A stretch of DNA of 64,000 nt from Tritrichomonas musculus. Lineage: Eukaryota; Parabasalia; Tritrichomonadida; Tritrichomonadidae. Shown here in pieces: positions 1 to 9,688 of this stretch. The position numbers and the translations under genes are program-made. The notes below the pieces were generated by a model that worked only from the letters and a program-made list of their open reading frames with translations, did not search any database and was not told the origin of the DNA. The stretch covers positions 248,001-312,000 of the forward strand of contig JAPFFF010000001.1 of assembly GCA_039105265.1 (NCBI GenBank), in the 5' to 3' direction. Position 1 is the stretch's first letter. Each line of letters begins with the position of its first letter.

Positions 1-72
1 TACCTTCTTCGAATAATGTCATGATGATTTGCAAAACAGTTCCACTTCGTTCTGTTATCTGTGTATCCCATC
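1..72 (-). mobile_element. M0: edge of a Maverick PolB gene
   Basis: Read on the minus strand, these bases encode the motif ITERSGTVLQIIMT. The M3 PolB (ITERSGTILQIVMT) and M1 PolB (LERAGTILQIIMN) carry the same stretch just after the Exo II motif. The homology stops at base 73, where the AGTAGT end of the next element starts. This is therefore a fragment of an older Maverick (M0) lying mostly outside the window. It is too short to age. Confidence 0.75.
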
Positions 73-630
73 AGTAGTTATACATAGTGAAGGGGGGATA
101 GATAACTAGTATAAGCAAATGAGGCTCCCCAGCTTTGAAACCTTCATGAAGAGACGATAATTTGAGGTACTTTGGAGATGTTTCATATTAGACCTTTTTA
201 TAAAAAGAAATTTTTTTTGCGATAAAGTATACTTTTTAGCGATAATGATCACTTTTTCATAAAAATGAACTTTTTCACAAAAACGCAAAGCAATTAGAAT
301 TATTATTTAAAACCAATGTTATATGATTCTAGACAAGTATATAATATATTTTAGTTGTTATAAATTATGTTTTATCAGTTTATTTTTAAGATATATAGAT
401 TCATTTGTTTAAGTGAAAAAGTTCTTTTTTTATGAAAAAGTAGACATTATCGCAAAAAAAATTTCTTTTTATAAAAAGGTCTATTATAGCTCCCTCGCTT
501 TGAAAAGCTCCCTCGCTATAATAAACCACATCCCACTCAACCTCAAGCTACACCCACCCAGCCACCCTACACGGGGAGCCTCATTTGCTTATACTAGTTA
601 TCTATCCCCCCTTCACTATGTATAACTACT
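73..630. repeat. 558-bp inverted repeat with AGTAGT outer ends
   Basis: The left arm starts AGTAGTTATACATAGTGAAG at 73. The right arm ends with its exact reverse complement at 630. Arms of about 200 bp remain similar inward, sharing the CAAATGAGGCTCCCC block, a tract around ACCTTTTTATAAAAAG, and CTTTTTCATAAAAA. They surround an unrelated AT-rich centre at about 290-405. Two copies of AGCTCCCTCGCT lie in the right arm. No matching target duplication is visible outside the arms. It could be a fold-back derivative of a Maverick end or two ends joined head to head. No gene is seen here. Confidence 0.75.
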
Positions 631-659
631 TAATACCAACCTATCTAGCATACTCCTAC

Positions 660-1000
660 AGCAACCCATCTCATACATCCACTCACACAAATCATCTCAT
701 GCAATCATCTCAAGCAACCCATCTCACACAAATCATCTCATGCAATCATCTCACACAAATCCACTCAAGCAATCATCTCACACAAATCCACTCAAGCAAT
801 CATCTCATGCAATCATCTCACACAAATCATCTCAAGCAATCATCTCCCATATCTTGTATCGCAACTCATCTCATACAATCATCTCCCATATCTTGTATCG
901 CAACTCATCTCATGCAACCATCACACACATCCACTCATGCAATCATCTCCCATATCTCATCACATACATCTACTCATGCAACCACTTCATGTACACCCGA
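660..1000. repeat. Subterminal tandem repeat of M1
   Basis: A C/A-rich repeat built from CAATCATCTCACACAAATCC-type units of 13-27 bp, followed by two longer units containing CCCATATCTTGTATCGCAAC. Long open frames here arise from the repeat and are not genes. M2 and M3 have different but similarly placed tandem repeats between their end and first gene, so this is probably a normal part of the element end. Confidence 0.85.
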
Positions 1001-1036
1001 TACCTACTCAAAAATAAATCTTTAATTGAATCATAA

Positions 1037-2305
1037 ATGTATAGTAGGTTTAAATCACTACATCCAACCATTGATAATATCACAGATGAGCAGGTACCCA
1101 TTCCTATCGAATCAGCATTCTTTCTAGAAGATGGGAAGCCCGATAAAGATAAGTTCAATAGGTACTATTTTGATTTCCCCCATGAATGGTGTACAGCTAA
1201 TCGTGGTGAAACTATTATTGGTGTAAGGAATATTAATATGTTGGCTCGAAGAAGAAAATTGGAATTTGATTTGAGAGTTAGGAAATATTTAAGATGTACA
1301 TTCGATGACCTCAAAAATAAAAATCCCGATAAGACTAATGATGAGATATATGATATGCTTACAGAAAAACAAAAAGCAGAGGTCTCATCTAAAATTATCT
1401 CATGGCTAGGCACTGAGCACGATTTTAGAAAGCTATTCGACGATGTTGAAAAACAGATTAAACCAAAGTTTGAAGAATATAATAAAAATACAATTACAAA
1501 ACATAAGATTGCTCTCGATACCATAAAAGATGCGCTAACCAGTTATGGAAAAATATTACAAAGATATTACAAACCGATTACAGGTCCAATTAATCTAATT
1601 AAAGATGTATATGGTTTCATATTTAAGACTAAAGATGAATATGATGCTGCTGTTAAAGAAATACTAGATTTTAAACGAACCAATGCTGATAAATTAATAC
1701 CGTTATTCCATCAGGACGATATTGATAGGAGTAATAATGATTTGCAAATGGATGGTTATTATGATTATAGTCTAAACACATTCATTGAAACTTTGTTTTC
1801 ACCAAATAATGTTAAGATAGAGAATAGTTATTTATTTGAAGAACTGCCACCACAAACAGCTGACCAGATAAATAAATTAGATCCAATCAATGTTGGATTA
1901 TATTATATTGATTTTAAGATTACATTTAATGAAAGGGAGACCGATTCTAATTACAGAAGATACGATTTCGCCGATGTAATGAATATTGGGTACGGACCAA
2001 ATCAAAATAATCCCCAAAAATACAAAAATGTGTGGCTGAGACGATTAGATTTTTATAACGTTTGGGACCGACAACCATGCAAGATATGTTCATCCATTGC
2101 TGAACAATCCTCACGTCATTATATAGGAAACAGTGCAGTTGATTTCATACCAATAAAGTATTATAAATTAAACTCCACTGACCAAGGATTTTGGATTGAG
2201 TTTTATTCAGGTAGTCATAATAATATCCCCATTAAGATTCCTCGAAACGAATCATTTTGTATAGAGATGCAATTCCTACCATTTGATAAGATGTTATATA
2301 CATAA
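1037..2305 (+). CDS. Conserved Maverick minor-virion (penton-like?) protein, M1
   Basis: A 422-residue protein with homologues at the same first position in M2 and M3. All share a block reading F-FP-EW-T-RGE-IIGVRN near residues 48-70, then a variable charged centre. The C-terminal block has SSIAEQSSRHYIGN and FIPIKYYKLNSTDQGFWIEF, ending in a beta-rich FxIEMQFLPFDKMLY tail. I do not recognise a named family with certainty. The order (beside integrase, ATPase and capsid), the length and the beta-rich tail fit a penton or other minor capsid protein of Polintons, which is inference. The start follows a T-rich leader and the ATAAATG context common to this element's genes. Confidence 0.6.
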   Translation: MYSRFKSLHPTIDNITDEQVPIPIESAFFLEDGKPDKDKFNRYYFDFPHEWCTANRGETIIGVRNINMLARRRKLEFDLRVRKYLRCTFDDLKNKNPDKTNDEIYDMLTEKQKAEVSSKIISWLGTEHDFRKLFDDVEKQIKPKFEEYNKNTITKHKIALDTIKDALTSYGKILQRYYKPITGPINLIKDVYGFIFKTKDEYDAAVKEILDFKRTNADKLIPLFHQDDIDRSNNDLQMDGYYDYSLNTFIETLFSPNNVKIENSYLFEELPPQTADQINKLDPINVGLYYIDFKITFNERETDSNYRRYDFADVMNIGYGPNQNNPQKYKNVWLRRLDFYNVWDRQPCKICSSIAEQSSRHYIGNSAVDFIPIKYYKLNSTDQGFWIEFYSGSHNNIPIKIPRNESFCIEMQFLPFDKMLYT

Positions 2306-2326
2306 GCTAGTTTAATCTAAAATCAA

Positions 2327-3409
2327 ATGAGTTATAATACACTTGATGAATTATTTAAAAAATATCCGTGGAAGAGCAAATCTAAATTTGTTCCGTTAGC
2401 TAAACGATATGGTTTCACGGCGAAAGATGCTAACGATTTTCTAGACAAAAATATTGTCCATGATGTTAAGGTACCCAAAGCTAAATATATGCCAATCGTA
2501 TCGAAACATTTACACGGATACCAGATGGATACATTTATTAATGAAAAGCATAAGAGAGGTCTCGATTATTTAATGTTCATCAATATTAATACGAGGAAGG
2601 CATATGCATATCCGTTACAAGGCAAGGGTTCAAAATCCGTTATCAACGCGCTACAATGTTTCATAAAAGATGTACACAATATTTATTCAATAACCAGCGA
2701 CCAAGATGCTGCATATCTATCAAACGAGGTACTTGGTTTTATGAAATCGAACAATATAATATACACCACTACTGAAGACAACAATCATAATGTACTTGGT
2801 ATCATTAATCGATTCATGCGAACGATTCGTGATGCTATTGGTCAGAATAGATATATTGATGAAACTGAAATGAATGATTTGATTGATGCGTATAACAATA
2901 CTCCTCATAGGGGATTAGATAATAGAGCTCCTAATGATATAACTAAAGATGATGAATTAACATACATCAATACTAAATCAAGCATCAACCCATATGATTT
3001 CAAAACAAATGATAGGGTTAGAATTGTATTAGCTGATGAACCATTCTCAAAGAAAAGAAATCGGGTGAGCAAGGAAGCATATATTATTGACTCGAAATCA
3101 GGTAACCAATTCATAATTAAGTCAAAGGATGATTCAATAGATAAGCTCCCGGGTTATCGATTAATTAAAACCAATAATAATATACCGTTAGCAAATTCAT
3201 TGAAGAATGGTAAGCGTGGTATCGTTAATAAAATAATTAGTTATGATGCTAAGAAAAATAAATATAGGGTCGAGTATGAAGGTGGCAAACGTGATACTAT
3301 CCCAGCGAAAAATCTTAGGGAGGGTCATCCAATCAAGTTGTCAAATCTTGAACTCGAATATTGGTCTACCAAAAATAATGTTCCCGAATCAATCACAAAA
3401 TGGAGCTAA
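2327..3409 (+). CDS. rve-type Maverick integrase, M1
   Basis: A 360-residue retroviral-like (rve/RNase H-fold) integrase that would join element ends to host DNA in the nucleus. Catalytic-core landmarks are QMDTF near residue 70, NINTRKAYAYP, SDQDAAYLS near 126, and LGIINRFMRTIRD about 35 residues later, then NNTPHRGLDNRAPNDIT. The C-terminal third (YRVEYEGG, IPAKNLREG) looks like an SH3/chromo-type fold, usual in Polinton integrases. It starts 21 bp after the previous stop and ends 15 bp before the ATPase, so the three genes form a tight block. Reading frame looks whole. Confidence 0.9.
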   Translation: MSYNTLDELFKKYPWKSKSKFVPLAKRYGFTAKDANDFLDKNIVHDVKVPKAKYMPIVSKHLHGYQMDTFINEKHKRGLDYLMFININTRKAYAYPLQGKGSKSVINALQCFIKDVHNIYSITSDQDAAYLSNEVLGFMKSNNIIYTTTEDNNHNVLGIINRFMRTIRDAIGQNRYIDETEMNDLIDAYNNTPHRGLDNRAPNDITKDDELTYINTKSSINPYDFKTNDRVRIVLADEPFSKKRNRVSKEAYIIDSKSGNQFIIKSKDDSIDKLPGYRLIKTNNNIPLANSLKNGKRGIVNKIISYDAKKNKYRVEYEGGKRDTIPAKNLREGHPIKLSNLELEYWSTKNNVPESITKWS

Positions 3410-3424
3410 TTTTATTTCACATAA

Positions 3425-4291
3425 ATGAAAACCAATACTAAATCTGTCATTAAAAATGTTGAGAGAGAGATACAAAAAGCTATGCGCAAAAATCAAAAAG
3501 ATATAGAGATGGCTTTGATAAAACCGCTATCACCGGACTACCCATTTAGCACCAACGGAATATATTTCCTAATCGGTAAGCCTGGTGCTGGTAAATCATA
3601 TTGGATATGGTCTCATATAATGATTACTGAAAAATTATTTAAGAAACCATATTATAATAAGATAATATTTTGTTCCACGAGTGGGAAGATGGATAAGACA
3701 GCTGAAGCTTTACATAAAAGTATTAAAACTCCAATACAATATGTGAAGGAGGATGAGTTGATGCCAATCTTACGTAAGCATCTCAAAAGGAAGGTTAAAT
3801 ATTATGCACTGGTCAAACATGTGTTATCTAAAATGAAAGATACTAAAGAGGAGATGGAACGCCTGATTGAAAAACATTCATTACAAGATATCGATGATAG
3901 AATTGTATATATTGCCAACAAATTAGTTCAATATAATACATCATCATATCCATACAATACATTAATTATTCTAGATGATTGTGCGGGAAGTGATTTATTG
4001 AAGAATGGGAATAGTGAATTCATTAGATTATTGACCAAAACTAGGCATTATAATATCACTTGTATAATGGCGTTTCAAACGATTCGATTTGTTCATATTA
4101 ATGCTAAACGTATGGCTACGGATATAATCTGCTACAGTGGATATAGTGAGGAGGATATCACATCGTTACTTCAACAAACTAATAATAATTTAGACACAAA
4201 GGATGCGGTCCACCAGTATCTACAACACAGGGAACCCCATGATAAATTGGTTCTTAATATAACAGCTGACAAGTATTACTTTGAGTCGTAA
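3425..4291 (+). CDS. Packaging ATPase (FtsK/HerA, A32-like), M1
   Basis: A 288-residue P-loop ATPase expected to drive DNA into the capsid. Walker A is GKPGAGKS at about residues 51-58. Walker B is TLIILDDCAGSD near 178-189, followed by a sensor-like LLTKTRHYNITCIMAFQTIR segment. The N-terminal 30 residues are basic and helical. Length and motif order match the A32-like ATPases of Polintons, virophages and large DNA viruses. M2 and M3 orthologues align along the whole length; M4 has a more distant version. Reading frame looks whole. Confidence 0.92.
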   Translation: MKTNTKSVIKNVEREIQKAMRKNQKDIEMALIKPLSPDYPFSTNGIYFLIGKPGAGKSYWIWSHIMITEKLFKKPYYNKIIFCSTSGKMDKTAEALHKSIKTPIQYVKEDELMPILRKHLKRKVKYYALVKHVLSKMKDTKEEMERLIEKHSLQDIDDRIVYIANKLVQYNTSSYPYNTLIILDDCAGSDLLKNGNSEFIRLLTKTRHYNITCIMAFQTIRFVHINAKRMATDIICYSGYSEEDITSLLQQTNNNLDTKDAVHQYLQHREPHDKLVLNITADKYYFES

Positions 4292-4321
4292 ACCAGATAT
4301 AAATATTTTTAATACAAGTAA

Positions 4322-4741
4322 ATGGGATTCTTGAAAAAAATAATTAAAAATGGTATTGGATTGGCGGGCAATCAGGTAATGAATATGGCTAATAGTGCAA
4401 CAGGTGGACTGGCTGGGAAGATATTTAACGCAACTGTCAACAAGGTGAATAAAAATAGTGGTATCATTGGTAAGGTTGCTCGAGGATTAGGCAAGAAATT
4501 TTTAAATGATAAGACTCGTGAGAAAATATCCCATATTACAGATACGGTTATTAAATATATTCCTAAGGGGAATGTTAGGACAGCTCTAGAGAATATTAAT
4601 AACGCTGCTCAAGGTAAGTCTAATCATAATATCAAGACTAAATATAATAATCAATTGGATTCGACTGAACCAACAAGTGTGCAGGCTAACGTTAAACCTA
4701 AACGTATCAGGACTAAATATGGAAAACGTTTGGGTAAGTAA
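4322..4741 (+). CDS. Small amphipathic, glycine-rich basic virion protein, M1
   Basis: A 139-residue basic protein beginning MGFLKKIIKNGIGLAGNQVM, an amphipathic helix, then glycine/alanine-rich NMANSATGGLAGKIF and a lysine/arginine-rich tail. M2 (10,565) and M3 (34,020) have counterparts at the same place, with low sequence identity but the same MGF start or central IPKG/MPKGSV motif. M4 has one at 45,905. Composition and position recall the adenovirus pVI-like membrane-active proteins described in Polintons. That role is inferred from composition only. Confidence 0.55.
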   Translation: MGFLKKIIKNGIGLAGNQVMNMANSATGGLAGKIFNATVNKVNKNSGIIGKVARGLGKKFLNDKTREKISHITDTVIKYIPKGNVRTALENINNAAQGKSNHNIKTKYNNQLDSTEPTSVQANVKPKRIRTKYGKRLGK

Positions 4742-4784
4742 TAGGTGAAAGTTGGTGAAACTATGCTTTTTATTTTTACCATAA

Positions 4785-5396
4785 ATGGCTAAAAATCTTC
4801 GAGGAAGTAAAAGATTGCAAGTTATTCAAAACTGGTTAAATGGGAGAGATGATGATGAATGGGAAGTGTTTCCGTGTAGAACTGAGTGAAAATATATCGT
4901 GAAACCTCGCAAGGAACCTCATTCAAATCGTCACGTTGAACCAATTGCGAAAGATGATGACGAGCCTGTTGATAGTACACCTGAAAACGATACCGATGAC
5001 CCCGTTGATGAATGTGAACATGATGAACCAACCCCTGATCCGAAACCAATCGTTAGACCTAAAACTAAACGTTCACCTCCAAGAACTCCCTCTAATAATT
5101 ATGAATATGATCCAACTATTAATTTAGAGATATTGAATCAATTGAAACTTCTCGGTGAGGAATTCAAAATTAGACGTGAGAAAAAGGAACAGAAACGAAT
5201 GATTAAGGAGGTTGTCCAAAAACAAATATCGCGACCGAGGATGCAATATAATTATGAATTCACGGAACCTGAATATAAACAATATCCAAATACTCAACCG
5301 ATTGAATCACCTATGGAATCATCTAATGAGCCCATCGAGCAACCTCAACAAATCTATCCTGTGAGAAGAAATCGAATATTTGCAGATGTCATATAA
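4785..5396 (+). pseudogene. Conserved virion-block protein, M1 (looks broken)
   Basis: This 204-codon region matches the intact 204-residue gene of M3 at 34,825 and the M2 gene at 11,229. Shared parts are an N-terminal RLQVIQ-WLNGRDD/E block, a low-complexity acidic and proline-rich middle, and a C-terminal helical INLEILNQLKLLGEEFK segment followed by KMIKEVVQKQ. The M1 copy looks broken once. Function unknown; the conserved ends with a variable middle suggest a scaffold or tail-anchored virion protein. A T-rich leader (TTTTTATTTTTACC) precedes the start. Confidence 0.65.
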
Positions 5397-5423
5397 TTAA
5401 GTGATTATTTTTTATTTCATTAA

Positions 5424-6533
5424 ATGACTTCAAATAAACTCATTTCCCAACTAACTAAGAAAGAAATACTTCAACTACCTGGGTTCGCTGGATTGAATAA
5501 AATATTGTTACCAAATTTGAAAAATATATTGCGTGCTCATCTCGTGAAAACAAATATATTCAAACGTGGTGTTCGCGTCAATGATTATTTAGATTATTGC
5601 AAGAAACACAAATCGGATTCTATTCAAATAGATACATCGATTAAACAACCTACCAAATCTAATCGCAAATTGAGTAAAGCTGATATTACTGAAAAGATTA
5701 AACTATACAAAGAATATATTGATGAGTATACAGAATTATTGGAGAAGGCGAAATTAAATCAAGCAGCTGAACCAGGTGTTGATGAATGTATACGCAATAT
5801 AAATAATTACAAGGATAAGATACAAGAATTGCTTAGCGATAAATATAATAAACCTGAATTGAAAACTATTATTAATGAAATCAAAGCTTTGCAAGGAGAA
5901 ATGGATGATTATTTATATGTTGATAATAAATTGAGACAGTTATTGTATGAACTGAAAGATTATGAATATGATTTGAATAATAATGCTGATGCTTTAACCG
6001 AGGATGAATTAAATGAGACTAGGATTGCTGTTAAACAACGTTCGGCTGAGATATCTGAGCTCAAGAAGAATTTCGTTCCAATGAGTGATGATGAATTTGA
6101 TGCTTTATCTAATAAGCTCGAGAAACTACGTGAACATAAACAGCAGATTGAAAATGATATCAACAAATTAATCGAGGAGGATAAAAATAAACGTAAACGA
6201 GCTAGAAAACCTAAACCTAAATTGACAGATGAACAAAAGAAAGCCAATCGTGAGAAGATGATGAAACGAAGACGTGAGGAGAAAATATTATATAGACCTA
6301 ATGCAGATTTATCACGTGAGGAACAATTTGATAAAGAAATATTACTTAGTGAAAGGAAGATTAATGAGTTGGAAAAGACATATGCTCAATATAAAGATGA
6401 TGAGCGATATGCTACAGAATTACAAAATGAAATAAATAGGTTATATAATAATATTGATTATGTTAATAAAAAGAAGACAGCTTATATTGCTGAGAAAAGT
6501 AAAACCAAGAAATCGAGAAGACGAAAGAAGTAA
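5424..6533 (+). CDS. Coiled-coil protein with LPGF N-terminal module, M1
   Basis: A 369-residue, highly charged protein. Residues 8-60 (LTKKEILQLPGFAGLN ... KRGVRVNDYLDY) match the N-terminus of the M1 PolB and of the basic protein at 16,201. The rest is long heptad-like helix (about 90-350) rich in E, K, L and D, ending in a KTKKSRRRKK basic tail. The LPGF module resembles small helical DNA-binding domains (SAP/LEM-like) by pattern, which is inference. No counterpart is seen in M2 or M3. It sits just before the capsid gene. Confidence 0.65.
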   Translation: MTSNKLISQLTKKEILQLPGFAGLNKILLPNLKNILRAHLVKTNIFKRGVRVNDYLDYCKKHKSDSIQIDTSIKQPTKSNRKLSKADITEKIKLYKEYIDEYTELLEKAKLNQAAEPGVDECIRNINNYKDKIQELLSDKYNKPELKTIINEIKALQGEMDDYLYVDNKLRQLLYELKDYEYDLNNNADALTEDELNETRIAVKQRSAEISELKKNFVPMSDDEFDALSNKLEKLREHKQQIENDINKLIEEDKNKRKRARKPKPKLTDEQKKANREKMMKRRREEKILYRPNADLSREEQFDKEILLSERKINELEKTYAQYKDDERYATELQNEINRLYNNIDYVNKKKTAYIAEKSKTKKSRRRKK

Positions 6534-6555
6534 TTTTTTTATTACATAAAAAGCA

Positions 6556-6926
6556 ATGTTGAACAATGAAGTGATTATGCAAACATCTTCGGATGCATGC
6601 ACTCAGATAGCCTCATATTTTGATACCGTCGATAATTGCATTGCGATGAGTGATACTAATAAACAATATTCGATCAACCCACAGACGAGTTATGGACCAT
6701 CTCCTCCAATCAAAAGTGGCTTGTATACATCTGTAATCATATCACCAAATACTCACAACACGGCTGATTTATACAACGGATTCATTAAGGCAACGATGGA
6801 GATTAAAGTTAATATCGATGATAAGATAGATACAGCAAATGTTGGCGACCATAGTTTCAATAATATATGGTACGGATTTAAAGATGCACGTGATGCTATT
6901 GAGAAGTATGAAATTGTAGCAAATGG
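6556..6926 (+). pseudogene. Major capsid protein, 5' part, M1 (interrupted by M2)
   Basis: The start MLNNEVIMQTSSDACTQIAS matches the M3 major capsid start almost residue for residue, and homology runs to the VANG motif. M2 is inserted here; capsid homology resumes at 12,522 on its far side. The family is the double jelly-roll capsid of Polintons, judged by place, length and similarity to the intact M3 gene. Fossil; see the second part for overall state. Confidence 0.85.
6922..6926. repeat. Target-site duplication AATGG, left copy
   Basis: AATGG abuts the ACTACTATACC terminus of M2 and is repeated exactly at 12,522-12,526 after the other terminus. Five bases is within the 5-6 bp range known for Mavericks. 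Confidence 0.9.
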
Positions 6927-7160
6927 ACTACTATACCTAAGGATGGTTCCCGATACTTCGTATCATTCACCATCCTTAACATTAATTGACCCCTTTAACG
7001 CATCAACTCACGTTGAACTCACGTTGAACTCATGTCGAAACCTATGTCATCACCTCACGTTGAACTCATGTCAAAACCTATGTTAACACCTCATCATCCA
7101 ACTCACGTCACAACACATGTTACCAACTCACTACATCATCTCACGTTGAACTCACGTCAT
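6927..7160 (+). repeat. Left terminal inverted repeat of M2
   Basis: 234 bp beginning ACTACTATACCTAAGGATGG. An end-proximal hairpin pairs AAGGATGG with CCATCCTT. It holds two copies of an 11-bp unit (TCACGTTGAAC), then diverged copies. The right repeat is identical by eye except for three more copies of the 11-bp unit. Confidence 0.93.
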
Positions 7161-7328
7161 CTAACTTAATGTGTCATAATACTTCATTACATACTGGATA
7201 AAAACTTACAATCCCATTACATAATGTGTTTTGACTTTCATTTATATCAACATATATTTTAGCGTGCCTATTTATTACACCACATCAACGCTTCACATAA
7301 TGTGGTACATGTGTTTAAACAACATCAA
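7161..7328. promoter_or_regulatory. Leader between M2 repeat and first gene
   Basis: 168 bp of T/A-rich leader with TTTATATCAACATATATTTT and no open frame that resembles a gene. The ATCAAATG context at 7,325-7,331 fits the other M2 starts (TCAAATG at 8,585, 9,689 and 11,229). Confidence 0.4.
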
Positions 7329-8558
7329 ATGTCATATAGACGTGATGCAAAGTCAGATGAATCAATACCATTACCAATTGAAACGGTGTATAACTCTGTT
7401 ACGGATGCAATAACAACTAAAGATGAAGATGGACATAAAGATTACTTTCGTAATGGCATTGAACATTTCAATCGAATCTATTTTAACTACCCATCTGAGT
7501 GGAGGACATCTGATGTAGGTGAGAAGATAATTGGCGTACGTAACATGAGAATCAACATAAGACAATGCATGCAATTAGAATTCGTATTGTATATTCGTAA
7601 ATATAAACAAGATAAATTTAATGATATAGCTAAAGGTTTGGGATATAAACTTGATGATATGACTGATGAACAGATTCAAGATGTAGTCAATCGTATGGAA
7701 AAGGAAGATTGTAAAGTGTTTAGAATTCAATATTCGAATGATATATTTAACGATATCAATGATTTCATAAAAGATATACATGATACTGTTAATCAAGAAA
7801 ACATTTATAACAAACTTCTTAGTGACATATATGATTCAGACCAAACTAATGATGATAAGATAGCGGCATATGAACAATTAGATGAAGATAAAAATAACTA
7901 CTATCTCATGTGCTTACGAAATGATATACCATTCCATATTAATAATGATGCTGAAGGTGAATATCTTATTAATGACTTTAGTGCAGTAGTTGAAATCGGT
8001 GGTACTACCATACTTACATTTTCATCACCTCAGAATGAATATGATGAATACTATGTTGATTTCATGATGACAGCTGATAATAATGATGCAACCTATAAGA
8101 AATTCTATACGTGGGATGATGATAATGATGAACCTTTACCTTATGCTGCAGTCAATCCAGGTGAATTAGATCTTGATATATACGATGATGATACAGTTAA
8201 TGATAGATTTGATTTTGATACAGCGTGTTACTTTCATATTGGTGATAACAACCCATATCGTAATAGCATTCATCATATAACTAAGTTCCATCGTGAATTA
8301 GAGTTCAAACACATATTAACCAACTTACAATGTGAAGTAGCAGCATCATTTGCATCTCAATCCAATCATAACCTCATTGGAAGAACTAATGAAGCATACA
8401 CCCCAATCAAATACTATAAGTTGAATGACAATGATGATAAGTTCTGGATTGAACTCTACGATAGAAATGAAATAGATATACCAGTTGCATTTGAAGACTT
8501 CTTTATGTTTACAATGGATGTAGTACTATTGCAGAATCGTAAGTTAATATATAGTTAA
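7329..8558 (+). CDS. Conserved Maverick minor-virion (penton-like?) protein, M2
   Basis: About 409 residues from the chosen start (MSYRRDAKSDES); an upstream in-frame extension exists, but the start context fits here. Homologous to the first genes of M1 and M3: FNYPSEWRTSDVGEKIIGVRNM, then a very acidic middle (many DND/DDD runs), then SFASQSNHNLIGR and TPIKYYKLNDNDDKFWIELYD. Same inferred penton-like role. The acidic insert is specific to this subfamily. Confidence 0.6.
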   Translation: MSYRRDAKSDESIPLPIETVYNSVTDAITTKDEDGHKDYFRNGIEHFNRIYFNYPSEWRTSDVGEKIIGVRNMRINIRQCMQLEFVLYIRKYKQDKFNDIAKGLGYKLDDMTDEQIQDVVNRMEKEDCKVFRIQYSNDIFNDINDFIKDIHDTVNQENIYNKLLSDIYDSDQTNDDKIAAYEQLDEDKNNYYLMCLRNDIPFHINNDAEGEYLINDFSAVVEIGGTTILTFSSPQNEYDEYYVDFMMTADNNDATYKKFYTWDDDNDEPLPYAAVNPGELDLDIYDDDTVNDRFDFDTACYFHIGDNNPYRNSIHHITKFHRELEFKHILTNLQCEVAASFASQSNHNLIGRTNEAYTPIKYYKLNDNDDKFWIELYDRNEIDIPVAFEDFFMFTMDVVLLQNRKLIYS

Positions 8559-8584
8559 TAACATTTTTACTTTGCATTGATCAA

Positions 8585-9682
8585 ATGTCAAGGGTTAAGT
8601 TCAATACCATTGATGAAGTCTATGCTAAGTACCCCACCAAGTCCCTACCTAAATTCAAACGCATAGCTAATCGTTATGGTTTCACTGATGATGAAGCTAA
8701 ACACTATCTCAACACAATGGTTGTACACGATCAACGTAAGCCCAAACCTAAGTTCATGCATATATATTCGAAGCTACCACATGCATTTCAAATGGACACG
8801 TTCATTGATCATAAAGCAGCAGGTCAACCTAACTACTTAATACTTATCAACATCAACACACGTAAAGCATATGCTTATATGATACATGGTAAGGGTGCTA
8901 ATGAAATACACAGAGCACTTAATGAGTTCATCAAAGTTGAACCTCATTGCAGAGCCATTATGTCAGATGAGGATGCGGCTTATTTATCAAACACTGTGCT
9001 TGACTTCATGCAACAATATAACATCATATATACAACCACAACTGATAACGATCATAACAAGCTTGGCATTATCAACCGCTTCATGAGAACAATACGTGAT
9101 ATGCGATTCAATCAACCAAAGCTAAGTGTACTACAGATAGTTGACTCATACAATGACATGCCACATGGTTCACTACATAACAAGTCACCCAATGATATCA
9201 CTCAAGATGACGAGTTAACATACATACATGAGATGGAACATCAAGTTAATCCATATGATTTCAAACCAGGTGACAGAGTTAGGATAGTGTTTGATGCAAA
9301 TCCATTCGTTAAACATCGTTCGAACCTATCTAAAGTTGCATACACAGTTGATTCTAATGATGGTAACCAATTCTTGATACGATCTACAGATGGATCTGTC
9401 AATACAATGCCAGGTTACAAACTCGTTAAAGCAGCTAACAACATTCCATTAGCAACCACACTTGATGATGGCAAACGTGGTATGGTTAAATCAATCACAT
9501 CATATAACAAATCAAAAGACACATACAATATCATATATGATTTAGGCAATGGTTCAACAATGAAAGACACTATCCCATCTAAGAACATGCGTGAAGGTCA
9601 CCCAACTAAGCTCTCAACAATGGAACGACAGTACTGGCTTAAACGTAAGACCATACCAGATCACATTAAGAAGTTCATCTAA
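8585..9682 (+). CDS. rve-type Maverick integrase, M2
   Basis: 365 residues, collinear with the M1 and M3 integrases. Landmarks are FQMDTFID, NINTRKAYAY, MSDEDAAYLS, KLGIINRFMRTIRD and SPNDITQDDELTYIHEM. The C-terminal SH3/chromo-like part is seen in YNIIYDLGNG and IPSKNMREGHPTKLS. It follows the previous gene by 26 bp and precedes the ATPase by 6 bp. An intact frame in such a young insertion suggests the protein may have moved the element itself. Confidence 0.9.
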   Translation: MSRVKFNTIDEVYAKYPTKSLPKFKRIANRYGFTDDEAKHYLNTMVVHDQRKPKPKFMHIYSKLPHAFQMDTFIDHKAAGQPNYLILININTRKAYAYMIHGKGANEIHRALNEFIKVEPHCRAIMSDEDAAYLSNTVLDFMQQYNIIYTTTTDNDHNKLGIINRFMRTIRDMRFNQPKLSVLQIVDSYNDMPHGSLHNKSPNDITQDDELTYIHEMEHQVNPYDFKPGDRVRIVFDANPFVKHRSNLSKVAYTVDSNDGNQFLIRSTDGSVNTMPGYKLVKAANNIPLATTLDDGKRGMVKSITSYNKSKDTYNIIYDLGNGSTMKDTIPSKNMREGHPTKLSTMERQYWLKRKTIPDHIKKFI

Positions 9683-9688
9683 TATCAA

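Noticed and set aside
660-1000. CRISPR-like array
   Set aside because: Repeats are imperfect, of variable length and without spacers; eukaryotic-type element end.
585-1036. Long open frames rich in HLTQIHSSN repeats
   Set aside because: Produced by the subterminal DNA tandem repeat in two frames; no coding signal beyond the repeat.
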